Shown: one piece after another, positions 1 to 10,412 of the stretch
Layout: every line of letters starts with the position of its first letter
Numbering within the stretch: the first letter of the stretch is position 1
Assembly (NCBI GenBank): GCA_022457155.1
Contig: JAJGOT010000351.1
Location: forward strand, 851,354 to 915,353
Reading direction: 5' to 3'
Source: Cladopsammia gracilis
Lineage: Eukaryota > Cnidaria > Anthozoa > Scleractinia > Dendrophylliidae
Length of the DNA stretch: 64,000 bases
Translations under genes and position numbers: made by a program
The notes under the pieces: generated by a model
Seen by the model: only the letters and a program-made list of their open reading frames with translations
Databases searched by the model: none
Told to the model about the DNA's origin: nothing

Positions 1-28
1 AAAATTTAGTTTCCAGGTAGTATGTGTC

Positions 29-105
29 CTTGGACAGCGCAGTGGATTGAATTTGTGCCTTAGTCCCGGACGGCCCGAGTTCGACTCTCCATGAAGTCCT
101 TTTTT
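29..105 (+). other. tRNA-like segment, possibly a SINE head
   Basis: A tRNA-like block with an A-box-like stretch (AGCGCAGTGG) and a B-box-like stretch (GAGTTCGACTC), followed directly by long T runs that could act as a pol III terminator. The cloverleaf is poor, so it is more likely a tRNA-derived repeat or tRNA pseudogene than a working tRNA. Confidence 0.3.
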
Positions 106-840
106 TTCCTTTTTTTCTTTTTTCAAACTGGACATTATGAAAGTTATGTACTTTTTTTTCGTTCGTCAAAAATCCTTGCATTTAATTTAAAAAATATATA
201 TATCGAACCGTGTCAGTGTGAAAACGTAAGCTTACGGCAATATTGCGTTACGCGTTAGCATTTCTTCTTCTTGGGTTGGCTCTTAGAAGCCTTTGATTAG
301 ACATAATTTCAAGCTTATGTTTCTCCGTAAAAGCACTCAATTCACTCGGGAATCAATGCTGCAATGAGTTAAAGGCGCCACGAGTTCAAGCTGTGTACAG
401 CTTCTTGTTAAAACAAAGGAAACAAACAATATAAAGACCTGTGCACTCTTGTGTTTACTAAATGAGGGATAAGACTTGTGTACTTGTGGCGATTAATGAG
501 GGAAAAGATTTGTATGTATTTGCATTTAAAAAACCACCTGCTCAGAACACACTTTCTTTTTGAAACATACCAAAAAAATAATCAATTAAGTGGTAAATAT
601 CAATTGATAACAGTTCTCAGTAGACCACTGATTCAGCATGCACGAATAAAGCAGTTAAGGTTCCTGGGCCACATGCATGCCCGGGGATGAGCCAGCTAGA
701 CTGCATGCGCATGCTCTCTATACCCCACCACAGTAGATACAGGCCAGGACACCAGCAAACATGTAATTTACAATATGTTCAGCAGCTACTGGAAGACCAT
801 AACGATCAAATCACATTGAAAAGTAGTAAGGTCTGGGTCA
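106..840. other. non-coding, no gene seen
   Basis: AT-rich sequence with T-rich runs and no convincing coding frame or RNA gene. The one frame of about 70 codons (478-690) has no recognisable content. The last eight bases before the next element (841-848, GCATTTAC) are the left copy of a target-site duplication. Confidence 0.5.
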
Positions 841-859
841 GCATTTACTACTAAGGTGC

Positions 860-1345
860 AGGATTGCGGTTTATCAAAATATCGTGATAGAATATTATTA
901 GTTTGATAATTGATATTTTGATATCTCAGTGATATTTGGGTGATAACAGAATGATAAAAGCAAAAAATAATTTTCCATTTTAAATATCAAAAATATCATT
1001 ATCATATCGTATTTACATGATAGTTGCTAGAAGAATTTTCGCTATCAAATTTTCGAATTATCATTATCAAGGTATCACTATCAAGTTAGAATCATATCAT
1101 GTATGACTATCATTCTCAAATCTCACTAAGTGATTTCACCATTTTACCAAGCATAACAGACACAATGATATTGTGATATATCATGATAATATCAAAATTG
1201 TCCACCTATTTAGGAGCATAGAAAGTTTTCTTGAAATAAAGCAAGTTGTCATATCATGTATCACTATCACTCCCAAATCTCACTCTAGTGATTTAAGAAA
1301 GAAGACAAGACACAGTGATAGTTTGATATATCATGATAAGATCAA
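860..1345. repeat. left subterminal AT-rich repeat zone
   Basis: Dense variants of TATCATGAT and GATATATCA in both orientations, for example around 1160-1190 and 1325-1340. The same words occur in the right-hand array at 5160-5990, so the two zones look like subterminal repeats of one transposon, possibly transposase binding sites. Confidence 0.55.
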
Positions 1346-1399
1346 TTTGTTCATGTATTTACAGAAGTACATTGCCTTTTTCTTTTCTCGTAATACTCT

Positions 1400-2419
1400 T
1401 ACATTAACTCGGCTTACATTAGTTTGCGCCTTTTTAGTTCACTTTCTAGATCTGTGTTAAATCTGTTATTAACAAACCAAAAAAGAATATTCCCTTTGTA
1501 TTGAGTCATTTTGCGTGTAACTTCGAAGTACTGGTTGAGACGACGAAATCCCTGTTCGCAGGATTCAGTGTTGACACCTTTGATGGTAGAAAACTGGGGA
1601 AGGTGCGGGTGAAATTCACATTTGGGATTGTCCGGGGGCATGCAAACAGCTGATTATAATCCAAAGAAACAATGCATCAGTTATTCATTGCTCATTCAGC
1701 TTCCACTCACCCTCGCTTGTGCATGCAAATTCCTTCACTTCACAAAGTCTTTTCTCATCTGTCTCAACAAAATTCAGATTATAAACTTTGGCACGGGAGT
1801 TAAAAGTTGTACCTGACACCCGTAAGTTATTAGAGATGTCATTCAACAGTTTTTTTCAAATACTGTTTGAGATGTTATCTGTAGGTAGCCTTCCTCATCA
1901 ACAATTGCAGAATCTACGAAAATGCGGCGACTATCACTTGTAATTTTGAAACTTGGATACCACTTTGTTTTACATTTAGTGCATTCACCATGGAATAATG
2001 CGGCAACAAAAGTACCTTTTGTGGTGTACGCCAAAGGAAATGACAGCCTGTTGTCCATTTTCATTTTGACACCACAGCATACTATGGCAAGGAATTAATA
2101 CTAAGGGCTTGAATGCCGTCTTACTGCTCCTTTTAAATAACGCCTCAGCTATATTTTGGTGGAGGAGAGAAGGATACTTGTTTCTGATCAGTCTGTACAC
2201 CAGCTTGCAATTCTCACGCTTTTTCAGGTCAAACAGGGTAATATCATTTGTTGCTTTCAAGCTCTGCTCGAGACACACTTTTGGGGAAGCAGCTTCCACA
2301 TTTTGAGTTCGAATTAGCTCGCTGACTAATTCCCACCGGTTGCGTGTGGTTTCAGGAAAATGTTGAACTGCAAAAAAGAATGCATTTAGCTCTTCATGGT
2401 AGACGTACACAGAAGGCAT
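1400..2419 (-). pseudogene. KDZ/Zisupton-like transposase, C-terminal relic
   Basis: Three minus-strand pieces (2419-1985, 2064-1843, about 1855-1690 in another frame, then 1641-1414) read in order as one decayed protein. They contain cysteine pairs typical of KDZ-associated clusters (CQNENG with CC near 2030-2060; CTKCKTKWYP near 1960-1985). The end, near 1540-1620, has HPHLPQF, then [10 protein letters not shown] and TRKMTQ, which resembles the C-terminal block of KDZ-family transposases (N-x-E-x-C-E-x-x-F). The frame changes at about 2000 and 1855, and stops lie at about 1690 and 1414. No N-terminal DDE core could be identified. The family name rests on remembered motif shape, not on an alignment. 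Confidence 0.45.
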
Positions 2420-3112
2420 ATCGGATTGCCCAAACCAGCATAAAATGGCATTTTATACAAGCTTTAAATAGGTACTTACGAAGTTGTTACTCAGAACAAT
2501 AGTTCAAAAGAATAGCTCTCGTTTGAACCATATATCAACAGCTTGATGTTACTTTAAAAAACATTTGCCAGTACGTATTCTATTGAACCTGTTGCATCAT
2601 CATACTTTTGGAAGGGATGGGATTTCGACTTGCATGAATTATTCCTATTCGTTACTGTTTGTTTGTTGTAGTGATTACAGCATAGTAAAGTAGTTACATA
2701 ACCAAAAACAATAAAGGCACGCAAAAACAAATAGCTATTATCATAAGAGCTAATGAAGTATTTAAGGCCGAAAAGACAATTACATAACCAACAGTGCCAA
2801 ATGCAGACGTTACAACACAGTTAAGAAAATCGTTACACAACCAAAATGAAAACAAAAAGGCCGGCCGACAATGGCGCATAAATATCAACTTCTAGTTCAA
2901 AGCCACTGTGTCCCCACTAACAATAAAATCTAGGGAGCCAAAACAAATGAGCTATTTAAAGGTGACACCAAGCGGAAAAAAACTAATTGTTGCAACAAAA
3001 AATACGATAAACTTGGTGAAAAGGTTACGTAATGCCCGCAAATGTGACCTTCAAAGAACAACAGCAAGAAAAAAGAAACCTTCAAAACTAAACAGTAAAG
3101 ACGACTGCCCGT

Positions 3113-4719
3113 GTGTACATGAAGTCTCGGGAACATCATGTTGCTTTTGACAAAACTCCCAGACAACTTGAGCAAAACACTAAACATATCGCTGCAGCCC
3201 AATCAGTTGCATTTCCCTGGAAAGATGTAACTAAGAAAACCCTTCAGATGGTGCAGGCCTACTCCAATAGCCTAGGTTGCCCCGACGAATACATCTTTTT
3301 CCCTTTGTCACTATAACAGTGTCATTTATCGGCACAAACGGCACTGTGAAAATTAACGAGTGTTGGGAAGATCCTTCAATAATATTGTGTGGTTCAACGT
3401 TTGTGCACAAAAGGGTCAGAAAAAGACGGCTGGACTCAATGTGGTAGCCAAACCTGTAATAGAGATCGAGCAAGTACTTCCACAGCAATTCAGAGCGTTG
3501 AAAGACAATGCTCAAGACCATGAATTACCAAGGCTAATGATGAAACATTTCTCCTTTGAAAAATTACACCAAGTGATGTCGAATAACAGAAACCAAATAT
3601 TGGGTGCGTACGATGAGCTAACGCAATTTTACAATAATTATGTTAGACCAGTATAAGACCAACTCTACGATGGACAGAAAGACTCTGTTGGCATTAAACG
3701 GTGGAGGACAGTGGACCAGGGACTTCAAAAACGGATCGTGCACAATGGAAAACACTTGTTTCAACATAACCAGCTTTATACAGCCGGCTTACTATGTAGT
3801 AAAGATGATGGCACTTGATGACTTTGACGGTTTTAACGATCGACAACTATTTATTTGCCCAAAGGAAAGAGACATCGACTATCAGGAACTTACACCGAAA
3901 GACCCACAAATCCTGAACTTGAAACGTGTGTACCAAATGATCAAGGACTTACATACAAGCGACACAACGTTTACCTTTGACCCAGAAGCCCAAGCCAAAT
4001 TGGAACAATATCATGACGAATTGAAGCGACGAAAACTAGCCATCCCTAACGACGAGAACAGATGAGGAATAATTGCAAAAGCCATAGGGCAAATGGCTCG
4101 AGTTAGCATGATATTACACGTCCTTGACTTTGCCGTTGAAGCAGCCTTTGAAGAAACGTTAACAGGACAAGAAAAAGATCCTATTCCCAAAGAAATTCCA
4201 AGGATGATCGCAGAAACGACAGTAGCCACAGCAATCACCATCCTGAACCATGTTATAGAGACCAAATTTGCACTTATGCCTCCAGAAGAGAAGTTGCAGG
4301 ATGAGCCGACAAGCAAGGCTAACATCGCGCCGAATGAAGAAAATGCTTCGCAGCCGGTCGACTATGACCAAATGTTCCACGCAGATACCTTAATGGAACG
4401 ATATCACAGGTATGTCAAGAGAATTCTGTTATTTAAAGGAAAAGTAGTCAAGGCAGGTGACGTGTCGGGTAGGCACCTAATGCCATCAGTTACGCCTGCT
4501 GATAATAAAACAAACAAGTATCCAACTGTGGCAGTGGAATCCATCCTTACATCATTGGAGACACTTGGATTCGGGGAAGTACAGCAGAAAGGTAGCGATC
4601 ACGCGAAAGCTTGTGTTTCCGGAAGAGAAAATCGTCTGAAATGTCAGACGAGGCTAAGGCCAATCTTGCCAGACTTGAAATTAACAAAAAACACTATGAC
4701 CATGTTTGTCAGTAGCTAA
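3113..4719 (+). pseudogene. DUF3987-type protein relic
   Basis: Three frames follow in order: 3113-3316, 3360-3656 and 3640-4719. The last is interrupted by an in-frame TGA at 4063-4065 and stays open beyond it for another 210 codons. Recognisable blocks are [12 protein letters not shown] near 3600, [15 protein letters not shown] near 3670-3720, [11 protein letters not shown] near 3755-3785, [10 protein letters not shown] near 3820-3850 and GQMARVSMILHVLD near 4085-4130. This order is typical of DUF3987 proteins, which are found in phage and transposon contexts and are often described as primase/helicase-associated. Frameshifts lie between about 3316 and 3360 and at about 3650. It runs opposite to the transposase relic in the same element. 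Biochemical role unknown. Confidence 0.55.
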
Positions 4720-5160
4720 CAGTAAATAAACTGGAGTGATAAGTTATTCTGTATAATATAAAGAATCACGGAAGCATTATTTGCAAGACTTGGGCCCAAA
4801 ATTCAATGCAATAAAAAGGAGTATTAGAAGGAATTTTTTCGTTTTTGAAACCCATGTTGCAAAGCACGTATTAGCAAGTATCAAGCGTTGAAAGTTTATC
4901 ATGTTGTTTTCAAGTTTGCTTTAATAAAGGAACAGACAAAAACAAAAGAAAAGACAAAGTAAAGTAAAGTAGAACGCATGTTTCCAAAAAAAGCACAGAA
5001 ATTAAACAAGAAAACAGTACAGTGTAAAAGTAATTGAAACAAAAAAGAAGGCTAGCTACTATTAAGTAATAAAAGACACAAATTAGTCAGTATTGTCTAT
5101 TGCACTTGGCGGGGCAGGTGTAAGGGTTAGGGTTACGGTTAGGGTTTAGAGTCGAGGGGA
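4720..5160. other. non-coding with interstitial telomere-like stretch
   Basis: A-rich sequence without a coding frame. Positions 5121-5148 hold three GGGTTA-type telomeric hexamers, one degenerate, within a 28-base stretch. This may be an interstitial telomeric repeat or chance. Confidence 0.5.
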
Positions 5161-5164
5161 ACAG

Positions 5165-5850
5165 AAGTATTCTGATATCATGATTTTTCACTCTATCACT
5201 GGGAGAAGAAGAAATTCGACTTAATTAAATATTCTGATAATATCATGATTTATCACTTTATCACTGGGAGAAGAACAAATTCTACTTAATTAAAATTAAT
5301 ATTCTGATAATATCATGATTTATCACTCTATCACTGGTAGTACAGGTAAAGTTCCTTCATTAAGTATTCTGATAAAATCATGATTTATCACTCTATCACT
5401 GGTATAGTAGAAGTAAAGTAACCTCATTAAATATTCTGATAATATCATGATTTATCACTCTATCACTGGTAGTAGAGGTTAAAGTTCCTTCATTAAATAT
5501 TCTTATATCTTAATTTATCACTCTTCACTCGGAAGAGAACAAATTCTACTTAATTAAATATATTCTGATAATATCATGATAAATCACTGTATAACTGGGA
5601 GGAGAACAAATTCTACTTATTTAAATATTCTGATAATATCATGAAAAATCACTGTATCACTGGGAGGAGAACAAATTCTACTTAATTAAATATTCTGATA
5701 ATATCATGAAAAATCACTGTATCACTGGGAGGAGAACAAATTCTACTTAATTAAATATTCTGATAATATCATGATAAATCACTGTATCACAGGGAAAAGA
5801 AGAAATAGTAACTTAATTAAATATTCTGATAATATCATAATAACATATCT
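5165..5850. repeat. tandem array of ~62-70 bp AT-rich units
   Basis: About eleven head-to-tail units, each built on TATTCTGATAATATCATGA, then ATCACT..TATCACTGG, GAG(A/G)AGAACAAATTC and TACTTAATTAAA. Later units (from about 5560) are the most uniform; earlier ones vary. The array sits just inside the right end of the 849-6020 transposon. Confidence 0.8.
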
Positions 5851-6028
5851 TTATATGAGAAAACCCATTGTGGAATATCAAAAAATCAACCCCTTATATC
5901 ACCAAAGATATCATGATAATAGCAATATTTTTAAGAAGAGATGTATTAGAAAAAACATGATATATCATAACTGATTATTAGTCCTGATATAATGATAATA
6001 CGCAATACTGCACCTCTCTCGCATTTAC

Positions 6029-6500
6029 ACTGATAGTTATTACTTTGATCGTTTCAGGAAGTACTTCCTACATATGCTAAACATTGAAGCATAGACGTTA
6101 ATTTGGTGCTCAGAAGCAATGTAGACTAACCTGCCCAAATTTCACATTCAAGATTATACTTATTTTCGACGGTGCAAGGTAGTCTAATCGTCAAACAAAA
6201 TGCGATATTCCTTACAATCCGTTGAAAATTGAACCATAGCAGCTTTTGTTGTAGCATTAAGGGGAAGAGTGGCTGATCTTTGCTGACCATTCACATAAGC
6301 CCACTTTGCTTCTGAGCACCTTGTTTATAACTTAATTTCTATGTACTACAGAATTTACCATTTCTTGGCGTTTTTCTTGGCTCCTTGGTGGCTTTTGCCC
6401 TTTCATTTCGTCCAACTCTCACCTCGAATGATAATGATAAATATTAACAATTACGGAATTTGTGAAATGATATATATGAAATAAATCATATATGTCATGT
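6029..6500. other. non-coding, no gene seen
   Basis: Unremarkable AT-rich sequence between the DNA transposon and the SINE. No frame, RNA gene or repeat could be supported. Confidence 0.4.
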
Positions 6501-6665
6501 GGCTTCATAGCTCAGTTGGTAGAGCATTGCACCAGTATCGCGAGGTCACAGGTTCGAACCCCGTTGAAGTCCTGAATTTTTTTTCAGGCTTCTTTTTTAT
6601 TGCAATTGCTTAAATTGCGTTCACAACTGCGAGGATCATTCTTCATTTAATTATGGAATTAATAA
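6501..6665 (+). mobile_element. tRNA-derived SINE
   Basis: Positions 6501-6571 fold as a near-complete tRNA cloverleaf: acceptor stem GGCTTCA/TGAAGTC, D-arm TAGCTCAGTTGGTAGAGC (A box) and T-arm GGTTCGAACC (B box). The T stem has one mismatch and the anticodon arm is imperfect, with no T33 before the anticodon. A short non-tRNA body follows with a CCTGAA..TTCAGG hairpin and GCAATTGC words to about 6665. Transcribed by pol III if active. The head-plus-body structure is why this is called a SINE rather than a tRNA gene. Confidence 0.65.
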
Positions 6666-7064
6666 TAAGATTCGCGATTCTGACTTCTCATCTGTGCCCT
6701 GTCAACATTGGAAAGTCTATATTTCGCTTTAAAACGTCAAGTATATTTTTTCGTTGATGTTAACAATAGGGAAACAACAAAAAAGAACTCATTGACGTGC
6801 GTACATGCAGTGAAGTTCAAAAAGTTATAATTGGACACCTTATTGGCCACCCTCCAGTTTTATGGTACGGGATGCTGCCTGACTGGCTGGCAGATATAAA
6901 CAGACCGAAAAAGAACGAATGAATGTTAATGTTTTCCTCAACAACGATTATTGAATCACATTCCTTCCACTTCAATATAGTTTTAAACACGCAGGCAAAT
7001 TATTATTTTACTATTGTACAACATTATTAACACGAAGAAAGGTGATTGAGCGGTAGTGTCAGGA
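6666..7064. other. non-coding, no gene seen
   Basis: AT-rich sequence with no supported frame, repeat or RNA gene. Confidence 0.4.
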
Positions 7065-7145
7065 TACAGTGAAACCCCATTAACAAGGACACTTGAGAAA
7101 CCACGGAAACTGCCTGTATTAAGGGGATTCCCTTAATATGTTTAG
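7065..7145 (+). repeat. mariner/pogo-like terminus (TACAGTGAAACCCC)
   Basis: Begins with TA + CAGTGAAACCCC and runs into TTAACAAGGACAC, which resembles termini of Tigger/pogo-type MITEs. A related but not identical terminus in the opposite orientation lies at 8441-8455 (TACAGTGGAACCCC on the minus strand). Only about 14 bases match, so they may belong to two different elements. Confidence 0.35.
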
Positions 7146-7270
7146 TACAGTGCTTGTGCATGTGAGAAAAACTTTAACTCGTAGAATTATCCAATAACGT
7201 GTTCGTTCTTTGTACTCCATGAACAGCCGTTTTGCACTAGTAATCTAGGCGGTAGTTGATGTCACTTATT

Positions 7271-7985
7271 TCATATAGTCGTTTCCAACCATTTCCAAAC
7301 ACCTTGTTTTTGCATGATTAATATCAGCATAACAGAACATTTGAAAAGATGGCCCACAAAAACTATTACCTCCACCTCACGCTCCTCTCTTTCTACCAGA
7401 CCTAAGAGAGTGCTTTGGTCATCGGGAGTAGTTTCTCTCGCAGCTTCTGACGAATCAGCAGGTTGGGATTTCAGTGATGGCAACATCCACTGTGGGTTGG
7501 GACTCTCCACAGGGGCTGGATTTTTAAAAAAATCCTCCCACCACTTAGTTGTGGCAGCATCAAAATGAAGCTCGTATTTGGGCAGATCTTGTTCCAGCCT
7601 CTCCAAGTTTAATTTAGTCAAATCAGGTGCCACTAACGGTGGTATTCCCCTTGGGCAGGAATCCAGCAGATGAATACCCTCTGGAGGTGACCTTGTTTGG
7701 CTGGTAGACCACTTTTTGTAAAACATCAGTGCCTTTCCACCCAGATCCCTGACGAACTTCAACTGATGTTGATGCACGTGACCAGAGAGATTTGATACCG
7801 CACACCCCTCCATCCATTTTTTCACATCAAACATGAAGGCTATTAGTGATGTGACAATGGCTGGAGAGTAGCTGATGCCAATCTCTCTGATCAGTCTATC
7901 AGGGTCCGGTCGTTGTTCGTGAGATGCACGAAAACATCTGGTCTACGTCTTCGTGAGTGTGGCCCACCATAAGGATTAAGGAAGC
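7271..7985 (-). pseudogene. DUF7869-type transposon protein fragment
   Basis: The frame 7834-7271 encodes 187 residues and is open upstream to about 7920. A different frame then holds GHTHEDVDQMFSCIS near 7930-7975. A G-H-T-H-E-D-x-D-Q motif is characteristic of DUF7869, a C-terminal domain of transposon-encoded proteins common in invertebrates. The part downstream contains GHVHQHQLKF and a Trp-rich KWWEDFF. The final 40 residues, with a hydrophobic stretch, probably run past the natural end. The frame change at about 7920 marks it as decayed. The function is unknown apart from its transposon origin. Confidence 0.4.
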
Positions 7986-8159
7986 AAACTTTTATCTGCC
8001 GGTAAAAACAACTAGTTTAACAATCGATTACTATTGTTTGAACTTTATTAGTAATTGGTAATTGCTAGTTATTCAGTTATCATAGGCATTCAATTAATCA
8101 CGAAGCAATCTTCGTAATAAAGTTTTTATCTTCACTCAATCTACACTAAAACCCTCCTT

Positions 8160-8455
8160 AACAAACGGCTAAATGTAGAATACCCGTTTAAAACATATAG
8201 AAGGGGCAAATGACATTTTTTTACAAAACATGAGGTAAGAGTCAGTGCAGGCCTGCCATGCCCATTTCACACGTGATGACATTTTATTCATTATATCGGG
8301 GCAGTTTTTACGTTCGGTCCTCCAGATTTTGTTCGTTATATCGGGGATTACGTTAAATCGGGGTTCTTCTCCATACATTTTACTGTAACTCTGGCCAGGC
8401 CGAAAACATTTGTATGTTAAATTGGGAACTTCGTTAAATTGGGGTTCCACTGTAT
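8160..8455 (-). repeat. pogo/Tigger-like MITE end
   Basis: On the minus strand the segment starts with TACAGTGGAACCCC and continues with repeated ATTTAACGAA, GATTTAACGT and GATATAACGAA variants. The open frame across it is just translated repeat. Only one end is visible with confidence. Confidence 0.45.
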
Positions 8456-10070
8456 TATGGGACTCAATGTAGAAAAGTCATAACAAGAAATGTCATAGTT
8501 TAAAAGAAAAGCATGTAGTTGGAGATAACGGCAGACTGTTGGTGCAGTTCGACTCTGGAGTGTATATAGAATGACATCTTTTGTAGACGTTTGTAGGAGT
8601 TTGGAGCAACAGTTGATTCAAACAGCGTACCAACTTTTTGGAACCCATAATTCTTTGCTTAGATATGCACAAGATATTATTGCGCTAATTTCACTCATTT
8701 ACAATAGCAACTAGACGTTTGCATTCCACTTAGAGAAAACAAGACGATTAAGCAAAGCAACTGTTGCTCTAAAACTCATGATGTATAATATGTCGTAAAT
8801 TGTGCACTTGTTTCATGAACTGAAAATGCACATGATGACATGCACTAACAGCTGTTTCTCTATTCAGACGTTTAGAGTATGGAACAGATGGTTTACATCA
8901 CGGACGTACATCATTAAAATCTAAGAGAATTGGCCTGTTGCGATTTATCACATTCTTCATTGGCTTTGAGGATTAGGGGAATAAAAAAGATAAATCACAT
9001 TGAGGTTAGGAGCAAATAATTTCAAATTTGTTTCGATTCACTCCCCTTAGCCTCAGAGCCAAGTTAGAATTTTGTTACATCAAAATTGATTGTTATTTAC
9101 TTACTTTCTTGAATATTCCAAGCTCCACAAGTAGAGCTAGAAAACATAAAACAAATCTGTTTTTGTTTTTGCACTAGCAATTATCCATTTGGAAATAAAG
9201 TGTTGGCGGGAGTTGACCAAACTGGAAATAAAAAGGTTACAATGCAATTACAAAAGTCAGTCATCAGTCAGTGTCAAATTCATTACAAAAAGGCAGGAGC
9301 TACTGTGTGTGTGTTTTTTTTAAATTTAAAATTGAATCTTTCCTGAAGTCCTTGGACTTCTTCAGTAGTCACTGTTTCATGGAATCTGCCGTACACCATT
9401 GCTGATTTGGAGATATTTATTTTATCATATAGACATCGATGAAATATAGAATTTATTGTTTTATAAAGTGCAATTATATAGGCTTTTCTTTTGCACATGC
9501 AGCATTCACAAAAATTGCGCAGGTCACTCTTTCTTTCAATGTTTTTCCTCCGGTGTACTTTTTGGAGGCGTCGGCGCCGATTTCCTTTTCGTAAACAAGC
9601 GATGCCATTTTTAACGGTCGATGCCATCATTAACATTCATTAGTAACCAAGCCTTTTGTAATCTCTTCACCGCTTTCATGTCAGTGGATATCAATGCAGG
9701 TGCAAAATGTTCTACTGCTCCACTTCGGTCAATAGTTGTTAATCACAGCCTGGTCGCACAATGTTTGTTTAAGATAAAAAAATCTGTCCTCACATCAAGT
9801 TTCCTCATGCGACTGATGCTTCAAAGACGCCATACTGTATGGGTGCGGCAGGCCAATTTTGAAAAAATCGAGGAAAGCAAAAGAAACTGCCTCCCGAGCT
9901 GTCAACCGCCAATTGATTTGTCCCAGATGTAGAGGTAATTCAAAGAAAAGTTATGTAATACGGGTGGGTATTTTACAAGTCAGTTGTTATTTTTTTAGGT
10001 TTTACGCGAGAAAAAAATAGACACTGACGAGTAAAAATTACTAGCCGTATAAAACATCTTTTCATTGAAT
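8456..10070. other. non-coding, no gene seen
   Basis: AT-rich. The frames at 9283-9636 (minus) and 9621-9932 (plus) overlap in opposite directions, lack recognisable motifs and show no splice or promoter context, so no gene is called. Confidence 0.4.
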
Positions 10071-10075
10071 AAATC

Positions 10076-10407
10076 CAGGGTTGCCACTCATTAGAACAAA
10101 AAATTCCCTGACTTTTCCCTGACTTTTCACTGACCTCAAAACAATTTTCACTGACTTTTCATTAGGCAAATAATCAAATAAGCCACATCCACTATTACAT
10201 TTGCTTCAGCTTCTTATGCAGACCATCAATATTCTTCTCTTCATTTTTGATCTCTTTACGTTTTTCATGGGATTTTGAATGCATGGCATTTGACTTCAAC
10301 AAAATTCAAACAAAATTCCCTGACTTTTCACTGACTTTGACAAGAACTAAGATTTTCCCTGACCTTTTGCAAAATTCCCTGACTTTTCCCTAACCGTGGC
10401 AACCCTG
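10076..10407. mobile_element. MITE, 332 bp, 5-bp target duplication
   Basis: Perfect 12-bp terminal inverted repeats, CAGGGTTGCCAC at 10076 and GTGGCAACCCTG ending at 10407, are flanked by AAATC on both sides (10071-10075 and 10408-10412). Inside, near both ends, is a repeated word TTCCCTGACTTTTC. No coding capacity. The superfamily is not assigned. Confidence 0.8.
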
Positions 10408-10412
10408 AAATC

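Larger units (their letters stand above)
849..6020. mobile_element. DNA transposon, KDZ/Zisupton-like candidate, 5.2 kb
   Basis: The two ends match as imperfect inverted repeats: GGTGCAG near 855 and its reverse complement at 6008-6014, with similarity continuing inward for about 30 bases through ATTGCG and TTATCA. The octamer GCATTTAC lies just outside both ends (841-848 and 6021-6028), which fits an 8-bp target-site duplication. Inside are a minus-strand transposase relic, a plus-strand DUF3987-type relic and AT-rich subterminal repeats on both sides. An 8-bp duplication and a Cys-rich transposase suit the KDZ/Zisupton superfamily; this family call is inference. All coding frames are broken, so the copy is dead. 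Confidence 0.55.

Noticed and set aside
5165..5850. CRISPR-like array
   Set aside because: Eukaryotic context; units are degenerate tandem repeats without constant repeats and unique spacers.
6501..6571. Functional tRNA gene
   Set aside because: T-stem mismatch, no T33, imperfect anticodon stem and an attached SINE body.
8169..8450. Minus-strand 93-codon frame
   Set aside because: It is a translation of repeated ATTTAACGAA-type MITE sequence.
7065..8455. One 1.4-kb mariner-like element bounded by the two CAGTG(A/G)AACCCC ends
   Set aside because: Only about 14 terminal bases agree and sequences then differ, so two separate elements are more likely.
9283..9932. Two opposite frames of 117 and 103 codons
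   Set aside because: They overlap, have no motifs and no splice context, and look like composition effects.
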